From Conchocele bisecta (Eukaryota > Mollusca > Bivalvia > Lucinida > Thyasiridae): 64,000 nucleotides of DNA. A program made the translations under genes and the position numbers. Below, piece by piece: positions 42,685 through 53,278 of the stretch. The DNA lies in the NCBI GenBank assembly GCA_029237695.1, contig JAQRGA010000450.1, forward strand, positions 1 through 64,000. The letters are read 5' to 3'. Within the stretch, counting starts at the first letter, position 1. The number at the start of each line of letters is the position of its first letter. The notes under the pieces are model-generated. The model had not been told where the DNA came from. It did no database searches and saw only the letters and a program-made list of their open reading frames with translations.

Positions 42685-42818
42685 ATAGTAGGTTAGTGCC
42701 GTGAATGGGGGGGGGGGGGGGGGTGGGGGGGGGGGGAAATATCTGGCAAGGCTTAGGAAACGGGATGGGCGAGTCTCTGCCGAGCACATCCGTTTCCGTG
42801 CCGCGCCAGATATGTTAC
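42685..42818. mobile_element. C1 first hairpin with poly-G expansion
   Basis: TAGTAGGTTAGTGCCGTGAA is followed by about 30 G residues broken by one T (42707-42736), then ATATCTGGCAAGGCTTAGGA and the complementary arm. The second C1 hairpin is absent. Confidence 0.75.
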
Positions 42819-42980
42819 ACACAGATATAATACACATTTCCCAGATTAGCTAATGTGACGCGGAGTTGTCTTCCTTTTCAGCCATCTTTGTGGGAAAAAC
42901 TATATGTAACTGTAAGCGAAATGTTGATATTGAATGGACATATACATGTATACTCTGATATTAATGTTAGTGCTTTGTAG

Positions 42981-43352
42981 AATCTCCTACTGTTCACCCT
43001 CCTCTAGAGTAACCGGGGTTACACTAGGGGAGGGTGAACAGTAGGGGATTCCCGGTTACATTAGGAGAGGGTGAACAGTAGGTGATTCCCGGTTACACTA
43101 GGAGAGGGTGAACAGTAGGGATTCCCGGTTACATTAGGAGAGGGTGAACAGTAGGGGATTCCCGGTTACACTAGGGGAGGGTGAACAGTAGGGGATTCCC
43201 GGTTACACTAGGAAAGGGTGACCAGTAGAGGATTCCCGGTTACACTAGGAGAGGGTAAACCGTAGGGGATTCCCGGTTACACAGGGTGAACAGTAGGGGA
43301 TTCCCAGTTACACTATGAGAGGGTGAACAATAGGGGATTCTCGGTTCAAATA
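42981..43352. repeat. 37-bp tandem array, about nine units, with one inverted unit
   Basis: GGTTACACTAGGAGAGGGTG + AACAGTAGGGGATTCCC repeats from about 43018. Immediately before it, CTACTGTTCACCCTCCTCTA is the unit in reverse complement, so the array starts as a snapback. Confidence 0.92.
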
Positions 43353-44037
43353 AATCACATGTAAAGACAAGTGGGTTTTCTTTTTTGAGCAATATTTAGT
43401 AATTCCGTAACTTGGATTATTTTCCATATTTGTCTATAGGGCCTAATGGAATATTGCCTCCTAACATGGCCGACAGTGTTTACCTGTGTCCAACAAAGGG
43501 AAGTAACTTACACTGATGGTGGAACTATTTATAGCTTGTTTCAAATCCACAGTAAATGGATATGCAACTTTCTAAATTGTAATAGAACCTTTCTCAACCT
43601 GTGGATATCGCGCACAGGCATATTACATTGCCACCCTCATACAACCTGAATTACAGTGGAACGTCTCTAAATCGCACACCCGGATCCATACTACATGTAA
43701 CGGTTTACAGCGAACCACAACAACAGGGTCGGCACTGTTTGTCAGACCAGTAAGCTCGTTATGATCTTGTGAAATTACACAGCGCCTTGCATGTTCGACA
43801 CGTATAGTAGTGTCCATTTTTATCCCACGTTCTTTCAATATAAGTTCGTCACATTTACCCATGCTGTAGTATAGAACATTATCTGATAACCATAATACCA
43901 TGCTCGTGTATTTTGATACCAAGTTTATCAGACTCGGCTCGGAATTCTTACACGTTCAAAAGCATTGCGGGATAAAGTTGATATTAGAATACACGTACAT
44001 GTACCTAGCATGGTATTATACATGTATATTTATACTA
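43353..44037. other. no gene recognised
   Basis: An open frame at 43446-43649 and an opposite one at 43623-43922 show no domain. A T1-like fragment GTGGAACGTCTCTAAATCGC lies at about 43656-43675. Confidence 0.25.
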
Positions 44038-44249
44038 CACTACTGCCTGCACTAATGTTTCAAATATTTGTCAATTTCTTTATTTCAAAATACTTGAATA
44101 GGGTGCTTGTATTAAGCAGCTTCATTGACTGGGCCTGAGCTGTGTACAACTCAGGCTCAGACAATCAAATTGCTTGAATGCGAGTTGGCATTGCTAATAG
44201 ATATGTAGAACCGTTGATAATATGTGAAAGATTAACGCAGGCGGTAGTG
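44038..44249. mobile_element. M1 MITE
   Basis: TA|CACTACTGCCTGCACTAATG to GATTAACGCAGGCGGTAGTG, with centre GGGCCTGAGCTGTGTACAAC. The right-flanking TA is lost (CAGG follows). Confidence 0.8.
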
Positions 44250-44335
44250 CAGGAGTTATCACCGAACGCCGCCGATGATGTCGAATCAACAGTCGTGTTT
44301 TTGTCTCGGAAGGTCATTGCTTTAAAGGTACATGC

Positions 44336-44836
44336 CCACTCAGTAAGCCCAAAATGTCTTTTATAGGAATTAAATAAGTGTATAACTGTGTCACTATTCC
44401 ACCAGTTCTAAACGTTACAAGTGCCCGCTATACATTATAATCATTTAGTAATATTTATTTTACTGATAGTGACGCGCGGTGATATCAGGCTATTTGCATC
44501 ATGTTCATATGCAAATGAGGCATGATATTTTTTAATTATTTATACTAAAGAAATGCGTCACCTACAAAAATAATATTTTCGACAGATGTTAAAGTATGAT
44601 CATTGCACATCATAAAATAAATACGGAGATTAAATAGTAATGTCCGTTAAAATTTTAAGCAAACACGGTTATCGCCACTGATATCAGTGTGTAAATTTAC
44701 GTCTGATATAAAATGCATAAGAATGCCAATCAGTACGTGGGATAATGGCGCATGAATGTTTATTTTGCCAGGAAATGTCTCAGATGATGTCTCTGATGTA
44801 AAGAACATGTTGTACCTACTGAGTGGGCATGTACCT
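44336..44836. mobile_element. K1 MITE, TTAA target duplication
   Basis: TTAA|AGGTACATGCCCACTCAGTA opens (TTAA 44332-44335) and ACTGAGTGGGCATGTACCT|TTAA closes (44837-44840). Full interior. Confidence 0.9.
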
Positions 44837-44840
44837 TTAA

Positions 44841-45601
44841 GCCACAATAACAACGGATACATGTATAATATGCATTTGCTTAGCAATCGATTGTCAATGG
44901 CACGTACTCCATATCGCGGCTGAAGGACAATATTACTTCCTGGCGTACACCTGCCTTAATGCGAGAAGCCAATATTCAATACGAGCGTCTTTATGATTTA
45001 GTATTAAAGGTGAGTGCCCTCAAATTATGTAAAAATACATATGTATGGAAATTAAGCGGGTACCTAATTATGTAACTATTTCAAATGTTTTTAACATGTG
45101 TCCGTTTTTACACAGTTACTGTATTAACTAATATTTCAATTTCGTGTCGGCAGTGGTGATCACCAGTGTATGTACATGTGAAGAAATGGTGATTAGTTTT
45201 AATTATTTAAATTTAAATAAATAATGTATATAAACTTAATGACGACTGCTGTCGATATCTTATAAAGTATAATTATTGTACACCATAAAATGCATTGTAC
45301 GAATACATATTTATTTCCGTTTAATATATATTAATTTGTGTTAATAGTTTGAGAAAACGCGGTTCTCTCCCCTGGCCTCAAAATTATTAAAACCCGTCAT
45401 TCAAAGTATGCGAAATAATGCCAATAACTGTACCAGGTAATACAAATTAATTGATATTCGTGTATATTAATGAAATGTCTAATGGTTGAAATAATAAACG
45501 ATAATACCTACAGTACACCCCGATGTGCGGGACCCCATATTTAAAGTTCTATGTAAGCATGCAATAAGCTGGAATTCATAAATATCGTATGCTTTACATA
45601 T
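44841..45601. other. no gene recognised
   Basis: AT-rich, with weak similarity in word content to K1 interior (GTATAATTATTGTACACCAT). Too diverged to assign. Confidence 0.3.
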
Positions 45602-45895
45602 AGAGAATAGTAGGTTAGTGCCGTGAGTGGGAAAACATATGTGGCAAGGCTTCGGAAACGGGATGGGCGAGGCTCTGCCGAGCACATCCCGTTTCCGTGC
45701 CGCGCCAGATATGTTTTCCCATTCACTTCACTAACCTACTATTCTATTTATCCCGTCAACACCTACACATAGCTTTAACATGCAATAAAACAACCACCGC
45801 ACATATTCATACGCAGTGATTAGGTCGTATTGACAGGATATCAAAAAAAATTCACGGCACATATGCACAGTGTTGACGGGATAAATATTTGTTTT
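45602..45895 (+). mobile_element. C1 composite double-hairpin element
   Basis: The cleanest copy: AGAATAGTAGGTTAGTGCCG to CACTAACCTACTATTCTATT, then TTATCCCGTCAACACCTACA to GTGTTGACGGGATAAA. Hairpin 1 contains GGGATGGGCGAGGCTCTGCC. Confidence 0.85.
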
Positions 45896-46004
45896 ATTTG
45901 TGTTCGGTTTAGAGAGATTTCGTAGGAAACGAGGCATATACATCAGTACAGTTAAACTCTGTTAATACTATCGTATGGAATCGGCAGTCGTGCAATAAGC
46001 TCCA

Positions 46005-46134
46005 CAGTGGAACCTCTCTAAACCACCTGGTGTCCGGTTTACAGATGTTTCACTGTAATTCCGATATTTTACACTGTAATATGTCATAATACATCGATGT
46101 CGCAAGGTTGTTCGGTTTAGAGAGGTTCCACAGT
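46005..46134. mobile_element. T1 MITE, shortened
   Basis: CAGTGGAACCTCTCTAAACC, a truncated loop, GGTTTACAGATGTTTCACTG, then a closing TCGGTTTAGAGAGGTTCCAC. Confidence 0.7.
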
Positions 46135-46302
46135 ATATACATGTATTTAGCGTTTTCTGACAATACTAGTGGTATTTGCCAATACAAAGAAATTGCATGT
46201 AATGCCGCACTCAGTACCACCACCCACACACCTCTCCCCCCTGACATAGTACAACCACAATCAGGGTATGTGATCACGTGGTATATTGTTTACACTGGAT
46301 TA

Positions 46303-46414
46303 ATGGCGGTGACCATGATGTCATCAATACGACTGCGGTTTCTTCCTTTTAATGATGACCATATTGCAGCCGTTAACACGGCCAAGATCACATTTAGAAG
46401 CATTGACATACGGG
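46303..46414 (+). CDS. weak candidate first exon
   Basis: ATGGCGGTGACC opens MAVTMMSSIRLRFLPFNDDH and runs to a GTTAGT donor-like site at 46415. The composition is protein-like, but there is no recognised domain, no partner exon and no promoter signal. It may be chance. Confidence 0.18.
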
Positions 46415-46584
46415 GTTAGTCTGAATATTCTGCAGAGAATTTTGAATCAGACGGAATCAAGCGTTATTTAATAGTCAATAGAGGATACGATACAACAGTT
46501 GGTTGTCTGTCGGTCATCGTGTTTTCGGCTAACACTTACGATGCTGAATTAAATGATGTGGTCTGCTGATTATGTTGATTTTTC

Positions 46585-46706
46585 ATTGTTCTCATAAACA
46601 GAATGGTTTAACAGGACTGTCACGTTTAATGTTGTTTTATTGAGAAAGAAGAGAACATATAAAACAGCAGCAGACGACATTTGTTTGTTTGACGCATTCT
46701 AAGAGT
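46585..46706. repeat. P1 remnant
   Basis: TTTTATTGAGAAAGAAGAGA and AAAACAGCAGCAGACGACAT match P1 interior. Termini are lost. Confidence 0.5.
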
Positions 46707-46977
46707 TAATGCCTAGCGAACTACATGATACAAATGCTGCCATTTGTCATGTGTTTGTTTGTGGGTTTAGTGCACGTCTGCCTTTGTGTCAGTGATAGTG
46801 TCAATTCCCTCTCAGCCAATGGCATACAAATGTAAGCATGAGAAACACGGAGGAGAGTCAACCCCAATGTAGGTGCGCGTTTTGTATATGTGATCAGCCA
46901 AAATTGACCAATTTCGTATCGACTCGGGTACTATGGTTTTTACAACTGTGTTATTATTTAACCGATTTTATAGTTCG

Positions 46978-47115
46978 CCCACATGCCCACTCAGTAGGCA
47001 CAAAACGTTCACATTTTCTGGCAAAATAAACATTCATTCACCATTACCCCACGTATTGACTGGCATTATTATACATTTTATACAGACGTACATTTCCACA
47101 CTGATATCAGGCGCG
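46978..47115. mobile_element. K1 left fragment
   Basis: CCACATGCCCACTCAGTAGG through ACACTGATATCAGGCGCGAT is K1. It then switches abruptly to F1 sequence at about 47115. Confidence 0.75.
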
Positions 47116-47226
47116 ATATGCAACCTATGCTCAATATATGTAAATTCATCAATTTAAATTTCCAGACGATCTTAAAATTGCACTTACGAAAATTTTGGTC
47201 GTACGAAGTTTAGTGAAACGGGCCCC
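47116..47226. mobile_element. F1 right half
   Basis: ATATGCAACCTATGCTCAAT through AGTTTAGTGAAACGGGCCCC. The left half is replaced by K1 sequence. Confidence 0.8.
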
Positions 47227-47439
47227 CAACAATGTTCGTAAGTTCAAATTTAGGATCGTCTGTAAATTTCAATTGATGGATTTATATTTATTGAACAAAG
47301 GCTGCATATGCAGCCTATGCTCAATAAATGTAAATCCAACACTTGTTTACAAGAAAACAATGTTAATGTGAAATTTCCAGACGATCTTAATTTTGCACTT
47401 ACGAACATTTTAGTCGTACAAATTTAGTGAAACGACTCC
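47221..47439. mobile_element. F1 palindromic foldback MITE
   Basis: Abuts the preceding half copy, sharing GGGCCCCC. The centre AGGCTGCATATGCAGCCTAT is intact. The left end lacks the TTTCACTAAACTTCG block. Confidence 0.8.
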
Positions 47440-47454
47440 GAAACCTGGCTAGAT

Positions 47455-48078
47455 AGATTGGACAAGATCTAGCTAAGGAAATAAAATTACATTTTGAAAA
47501 TCGGTCGGCTACTTCTGAAATTAGGAAAATTCCCCATATTAAATCCCCATAGACATCTTCACTCTGGGGAAACTGATTTTTCGTAATAATATCAATATTG
47601 AACCAAATTTGATTGAACACGATATAGCTAAGAAAATAAAAGTTACATTTTGAAAATCGGTCGGCTACTTCTGAAATTAGGAAAATTCCCCATATTAAAT
47701 CCCCATAGACATCTTTACTCTGGGGAAACTAATTTTTCGTAATAATATCAATATTGAACCAAATCTGATTGGACACGAACTGGCTAAGAAAATAAAAGTT
47801 ACATTTTGAAAATCGGTTTGCTACTTCTGATATTAGGAAAATTCCCCATATTGAATCCCCATAGACATCTTCACTCTGGGGAAACTGATTTTTCGTAATA
47901 ATATCAACATTGAACCAAATTTGATTGGACACGATCTAGCTAAGAAAATAAAAGTTACATTTTGAAAATCGGTTTGCTACTTCTGAAATTAGGAAAATTC
48001 CCCATATTGAATCCCCACAGACATCTTCACTCTGGGGAAACTGATTTTTCGTAATAATATCAATATTGAACCAAATTT
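47455..48078. repeat. 156-bp tandem array, four units
   Basis: GAAAATCGGT recurs in 156-bp steps (TCGG at 47501, 47657, 47813, 47969). Each unit has ATTCCCCATATTAAATCCCC and CTCTGGGGAAACTGATTTTT. The minus-strand frames repeating NQFPQSEDVYGD are products of the array. Confidence 0.95.
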
Positions 48079-48303
48079 CGCAAAATAAAAAGAAGGCTCA
48101 TTCTTAAATGTTGATTAAATTAAACAAAAATAATATTGTTTTTGCATTGTTTATATAGCCGTATAATTTGGGCAGCTTTCTTGAAACAGACTGTACATGT
48201 AGCATTTGAAGCAGCGTTGTGAGGCGCACTGTTGTTTCACTTCAGTTTATTTATACTCAATCCATTTTACAAGGCATCATTGTGCGCCTTGTAAACAATA
48301 ATT
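48079..48303. repeat. flank shared with 62.99-63.16 kb
   Basis: CAAAATAAAAAGAAGGCTCA, GCATTGTTTATATAGCCGTA and TTTGGGCAGCTTTCTTGAAA match the segment at 62990-63165. So the 156-bp unit belongs to a larger dispersed element. Confidence 0.65.
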
Positions 48304-48699
48304 CTACGTCCCCTGCGGGGCTCCGTAGTTGCCACGAAATAAAAATTCGTTCTCTCGAATTAACAATTCGTTCCCACGAAATGAAACTTCGTTCCCTAAA
48401 TTTAACAATTTGTTCCCACGAAATGACAATTCGTTCCCTCAATTTAACAATTCGTTCCCACGAAATAACAATTCGTTCCCACGGGAACGAATTGTTAATT
48501 CGTGGGAACGAATTGTTATATCGTGGGAACGAACTGTTAATTCGAGGGAACGATTTGTTAAATTGAGGGAACGAATGTTCATTTAGTGGGAACGAATTTT
48601 TAATTCGAAGGAACGAATTGTTAAATTGAGGGAACGAATTGTTATTTCGTGGGAATGAATTAATAAAAAAAAAATGCATGTCCCGTGCGGGGCTCCGTA
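48304..48699. mobile_element. A1 array-armed foldback
   Basis: Both ends carry the self-complementary GTCCC(C/G)TGCGGGGCTCCGTA. The left arm has about seven AATTCGTTCCC-type units and the right arm about eight complements, meeting at GTTCCCACGGGAAC. Confidence 0.85.
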
Positions 48700-49234
48700 T
48701 GATAAGTGCCCGTGTCTGTATCAAGATAGGCTCGTTTGTTATGAGCTCAGTACACTGCTTAATACATATCATAATTATTCATCACTCATGCAAAATCCCC
48801 TTCTATTATTTCACTCACATAGGCCATGTTCGTCATGCGTTTTCACGGAGTCTGACGACATATCGATGTTTTGCACAAGTATGATACTTTCCGTTGGGCA
48901 ATACATAACAATAACTCGCCGTACTTGTACTCGGACTGGTTTTCCCTACATCTGTAGTTAAGTCCAGTTTTGTGACTGAAAATCGTAAAAAAATGCAAGG
49001 ATTTGAAACACAGATTTACACTGACCGCCAATTGTATGCTATTAGCACGGTTTGTCAGATCGCGAAAGAAGGTCGTCGCGAAAATCTTCAAATAACGTAA
49101 ATCGCGAAATTGAATGGCGGCGAAATGTAGATGGTATACAGTACAGCAACAAATTTGCGCTACTGCGAAGTTCAAACCTTTGTAACTTGTCAGTTTTCGG
49201 ATTGCCCCTCAGAAGAGTGCGAAATATATGTGTA
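48700..49234. other. no gene recognised
   Basis: Partly similar to 26279-26538 (TTTACACTGAC, ATACAGTACAG, CGCGAAATTGAATGGC). No coding feature supported. Confidence 0.3.
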
Positions 49235-49438
49235 CACAACCGCCTGCGTTAATCTTTCCCAGATTATGAACGTTTCAAAACACCTATTGGTAATGTGAAC
49301 TCGCAATCAAGCAAGTTGATTTTCTGAGCCTGAGCTGTCGCACAGCTCAGGCTCAGTCAATCGAGCTGCTTGATTTCAGTCACAATATTGAAGTATTTTG
49401 AAATAAAAAATAGACAAATATTGGCGCAATCGATAGTG
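49235..49438. mobile_element. M1 MITE with TA target duplication
   Basis: TA|CACAACCGCCTGCGTTAATC and TGGCGCAATCGATAGTG|TA. Centre GAGCCTGAGCTGTCGCACAG. Confidence 0.8.
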
Positions 49439-49578
49439 TATACGTTCTTTGCGGTATTTTACCCCTGACATTTGAGCCTGACTCGTGAAAGTTGCAACAC
49501 AAGGGTGAAATTAGCTACATGCATGTAAAACATTATAAATAAGTTCAGTCTTGATCGGCCATATTGACTCTTGAATTC

Positions 49579-49842
49579 TGGGGCTCGTTTCACTAAACTT
49601 TGTACTACTAAAATGTTCGTAAGAGCAAACTTATGATAGTCTGTAAATATCACATTAACAATGTTTTCTTGTAAACAATTATTGGATTTACATGTATTGA
49701 GCATAGGCTGCATAGGCTGCATATGAAGCATATGCAGCCTGTGCTCAATAAATGTAAATCCATCAATAGAAATTTCCAGACAATCCTAAATGTTCACTTA
49801 CAAACATTTTCGTCGTACGAAGTTTAGTGAAACGGCCCCCTG
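49579..49842. mobile_element. F1 palindromic foldback MITE
   Basis: CTGGGGCTCGTTTCACTAAA to GAAGTTTAGTGAAACGGCCC. The centre has a duplicated GCATAGGCT block and a shifted GAAGCATATGCAGCC. Confidence 0.85.
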
Positions 49843-49944
49843 GAGGGTATTTAAAACACTATCAAATCTTTGATATATTTTCGAGTTTCGTTTCTGCATG
49901 TACACAGCACATGTGCAATGTACGGACTGTATGGACATGAGGAT

Positions 49945-50030
49945 GTGACAACACAGTTAGATCACGTTCTAAAGCTCGCGGATTATCTCCTCCTACATGC
50001 GGATCAACTGTGATCTAACTGTGGCTTGCT
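49945..50030. repeat. R foldback
   Basis: ACAGTTAGATCACGTT on the left and GTGATCTAACTGTG on the right, with one CGGATTATCTCCTC arm between. Confidence 0.75.
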
Positions 50031-50291
50031 ATAGGTCAACGTATTCGTCACATTAGTAGCAAGTGCGTACATGCAATTGTGATTGAGTGGCTATCAAGAC
50101 ATAAGTGGAGATGTATGGGGAATTACAAATTAGGACAGCAGGTGGGGATCTTGAGGGGGAGGGGGTGTTCCGGGGTTGCAGCCACGGAGTTTACATAGAT
50201 CACAGTTTACCACCAGTTGGAGTCTGACTTTAAATGCCGTAAAACACAGGAAAATGCATTTCGAAGAGCTCGAAAATAGGACAACCCCTGA

Positions 50292-50445
50292 TTGCGAACG
50301 GTAAACGCTTGCAATTACTCCCATACCGTCCGTAGCTAGCTACGGACGGTACGGAAATAGATTGCAAGTGTTACCTTCGCAACTAACAACCCCCCCCCCA
50401 CACCCCCCCCCCCACCCCCCCCCCGTTTCCCAAAATGCTGGATCC
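50292..50445. repeat. hAT-like remnant with palindrome and poly-C
   Basis: TTGCGAACGGTAAACGCTTG and CAAGTGTTACCTTCGCAA enclose ACCGTCCGTAGCTAGCTACG plus its mirror. It is followed by poly-C and CTGGATCCGCCCCTGAGG, a GGATCC-type terminus. Related to 14288-14697. Confidence 0.6.
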
Positions 50446-50670
50446 GCCCCTGAGGTGTCTGCACAATTCACAGATGCACTGAACAATCTGGATCCGCACT
50501 GGTTGCTATATTATCTGAAATTTCTAAGTTTCGAACAGACAAACTATGAATAATTTTAATAGATAGTGAGTAGGGTTGATACATGAACAACTCGAATAAT
50601 AATTTCGAATCGATCCAAAGTCTAAAATACGATTTTTGTTTCAAAATCTATCCCTTGCTGCATTGTAACA

Positions 50671-50855
50671 TCACTAAACTTCGTACGACTAAAATGTTCG
50701 TAAGTGCAAATTTAAGATCGTTTGGAAATTTCAATTGATGAATTTTCATTTATTGAGCATAGGCTGCATATTGTTGATTGGGTGAACTTGAGCTGAAGAT
50801 CTCATGAAACACTGAGAAGCTGGGCAAGATTCATGCAGGCAACTGTGTACAACAA
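50671..50855. mobile_element. F1/M1 chimera
   Basis: 50671-50771 is an F1 left half up to GAGCATAGGCTGCATAT. From 50772 the sequence is an M1 right half (TTGATTGGGTGAACTTGAGC to GCAGGCAACTGTGTA). The switch lies at the palindrome centres of both elements. Confidence 0.75.
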
Positions 50856-50903
50856 TCTTGCAGACAGGTTAACACAAACGGTTTTGGTACATGTAAATAA
50901 GTA

Positions 50904-51891
50904 TAGGTTATTTGATGTCTATGTCGATATATGCGAGTTCCGCGGCGTGCGATATTGCGCGACTTTAAGGTAGTATCTCGCTGGGCTGCGGCAGCTCGCG
51001 ACTAATTGGAGAATATACGCGAATTCGCGACAATTTTCACTTGGAATCACACTGAATTGGTTCTTACGACACGTTCCCGTATGTCGCACGAATGTTGCAC
51101 GAATGTCGCACGAAATGTTGGTCCAAAATTCGCCGGGAGTTCGCATACATGTCAACAAAATTGCGAATTAGTTTTGCACATGCGACTGTCGCGCGAGTGT
51201 CGCGTGACATTCGCGCGACATTCGCGCGACAGTTATGCGTGACAATTGAGAAATAGGCAGCTCGCACCTGTCTCGCGCCCGGAATGTCAGATTATAATTG
51301 TTATCTCCAATCAATCACAATTTAGTTTCATAGGTCGCCAAGTCTTCACAAAGTTGTCTCACATTTCGCTCACTTTCTGACGGAAATTAAATTGAGAAGG
51401 GTTCGAGACGCCCGTGACAACTCTGTGACTATTTTAAGAGAACATTTGTCGCGTTTATTTTTTGAACATGTTCAAAATTCCAGCAACTCAGAGCGAGGCC
51501 CTGCGACTCACGAGAGGAAATTGAGAACCACTGCGAACATTTCGTTCTTCCTCGAAACTTCGCTGTTCGCAATGTTCGCCAACAGTCGCAGCCCAGTCAG
51601 TCAATATTTTTCCATATTGACGTCTCGTGAGTTCATATTGGTCAGTGCCGGAACTACGCTTCACCCCTCGCGAAGTAGTTCCTTCTGAATCGCCACTAAT
51701 TTGTTTATTTTAATGACATTTTGTATATTTTTTGAAGCGCAAATAAATTGCGAATTATGTACGTATATAATAAAAAGGTTATTTGATTTGTATGTGGATA
51801 TATGCCACTCGTTCCGCCGCTTTAGGAGCGCAATATCGTTTCGCTGCGGAACTCGCGTATATATCCACATACAAATAACCTATAACTATTG
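50904..51891. repeat. inverted-end element rich in GTCGCACGAAT units
   Basis: TAGGTTATTTGAT at the left (50904) is mirrored by CAAATAACCTA at 51891. The interior has many GTCGC(A/G)(C/T)GA repeats on both strands (51060-51240). The right end is the hairpin below. Stop-free frames reflect composition. Confidence 0.5.
51775..51891. repeat. palindrome
   Basis: AGGTTATTTGATTTGTATGT with GGATATATGC pairs with its complement, ending ACATACAAATAACCT. Confidence 0.8.
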
Positions 51892-52199
51892 ACTTCTTGC
51901 GTTCCATTGTGTTTCAATAAGAAAGGAAAGTGCGTATATAATAACACTTACTATAAGAGTACGAACTGTGGGTTTCTATATGCCAGTCTATATACGATTC
52001 CCAGGAGGGCCGATCATGTTATATTTGCTTTCCATGGTGTTGTAGACGCATTAAATTGAGATGAGACTGGATAATTAGGTATACGGCGCCAGCGACTAGT
52101 GTAGCCCAAGATCAGACCGAGCATATGCGCCTACATGTACATGGCCAACACTGTTCGCCAATGAGTCAGTGAAACATATGTCATGCTTATATGCCACAT

Positions 52200-52442
52200 G
52201 TAGATCACGGTTCGTCCGCATGCACGAGGAGATAATCCTTTAGCTCGCGGATTATCTCCTCGTACATGCGGACGAATTTAGCTCGCGGATTATCTCCTCG
52301 TACATGCGGACGAATTTAGCTGGCGGATTATCTCCTCGTACATGCGGACGAATTTAGCTGGCGGATTATCTCCTCGTACATGCGGACGAATTTAGCTCGC
52401 GGATTATCTCCTCGTACATGCGGATGAACGTGATCTAACTGT
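52200..52442. repeat. R foldback with five tandem 38-bp arm units
   Basis: One left arm (ATCACGGTTCGTCCGCATGC) is followed by five copies of TTTAGCTCGCGGATTATCTC + CTCGTACATGCGGACGAA, the last continuing to GAACGTGATCTAACTGTG. The tandem part is about 52239-52425. Confidence 0.92.
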
Positions 52443-52623
52443 GCTATCACATCCTCATGTCCATACATTGACCATTCCAAATATAATAACACTGGATGGA
52501 TTCGTGCTAAATCTGCGATTTCTGGAACCTTACATATACCGCACGTACCCCGTGCTTATGCAGGAATTCAGTAAGTGTGTTTGGTCTTGGTCGAGCTATT
52601 CGTTCAGTCCTTTATCAAGAGTA

Positions 52624-52720
52624 CACTGCCGCCTCTGCTAATCTTGCCAATATTTGTTGTCTTATTTCAAAATAGTTAACATCATTTGTCAATATATGTT
52701 CAGACAAGTTGATAATCAGT
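52624..52720. mobile_element. M1 fragment
   Basis: CACTGCCGCCTCTGCTAATC and CTTGCCAATATTTG match an M1 left end. It abuts the F1 copy at 52721. Confidence 0.6.
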
Positions 52721-52972
52721 GGGCCGTTTCACTAAACTTCGTACGACTAAACCGATCGTAAGTGGAACTATAGGATAGTCTGGACATTTCAATTGATGGA
52801 ATTTTATTTCCTGTTATTGAACATAGGCTGCATATACAGCCTATGCTCAATAAATGTAAATCCAAAAATTGTTTATAAGAAAATATTGTTAAAATGTGAA
52901 ATTGACAGATTATCATAAGTTTGCACTTACGAACGTTTTAGTCGTCCGATATGCACGGAAATGATGAAACGG
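52721..52972. mobile_element. F1 palindromic foldback MITE
   Basis: GGGCCGTTTCACTAAACTTC; centre CATAGGCTGCATATACAGCC; right end GTTTTAGTCGTCCGAT then a disrupted ATGATGAAACGG. Confidence 0.8.
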
Positions 52973-53223
52973 ATTGTAAGAAAAAATACATGCACACGTA
53001 ATTATAGGTTTGCATCGTATTTCGGAAACCAACTGTACATATGAGTAGCATGAAAATATGACCAGGGCTCCAGATAAGGAATTAGTAATTGAGTATTGTC
53101 AATCCATCATTTCTGAAGCAATTGGGTATTTAAAAATCTTAATTGGGTAAAATAAAATCACACTGCTATTTACACATCAACAGACAGCAATTGTTGAATA
53201 GTTTGCTTCGAAATGAAAACATG

Positions 53224-53278
53224 TCTTGGTATTTCATTAGAATTGTCTCCTTGAGACAATTCTAATGAAATACCAAGA
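53224..53278. repeat. near-perfect 25-bp-arm palindrome
   Basis: CTTGGTATTTCATTAGAATT + GTCTC, loop of three, then the exact complement. Flanked by ATGT on the left and ATGTGTTGTC on the right. Confidence 0.85.
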
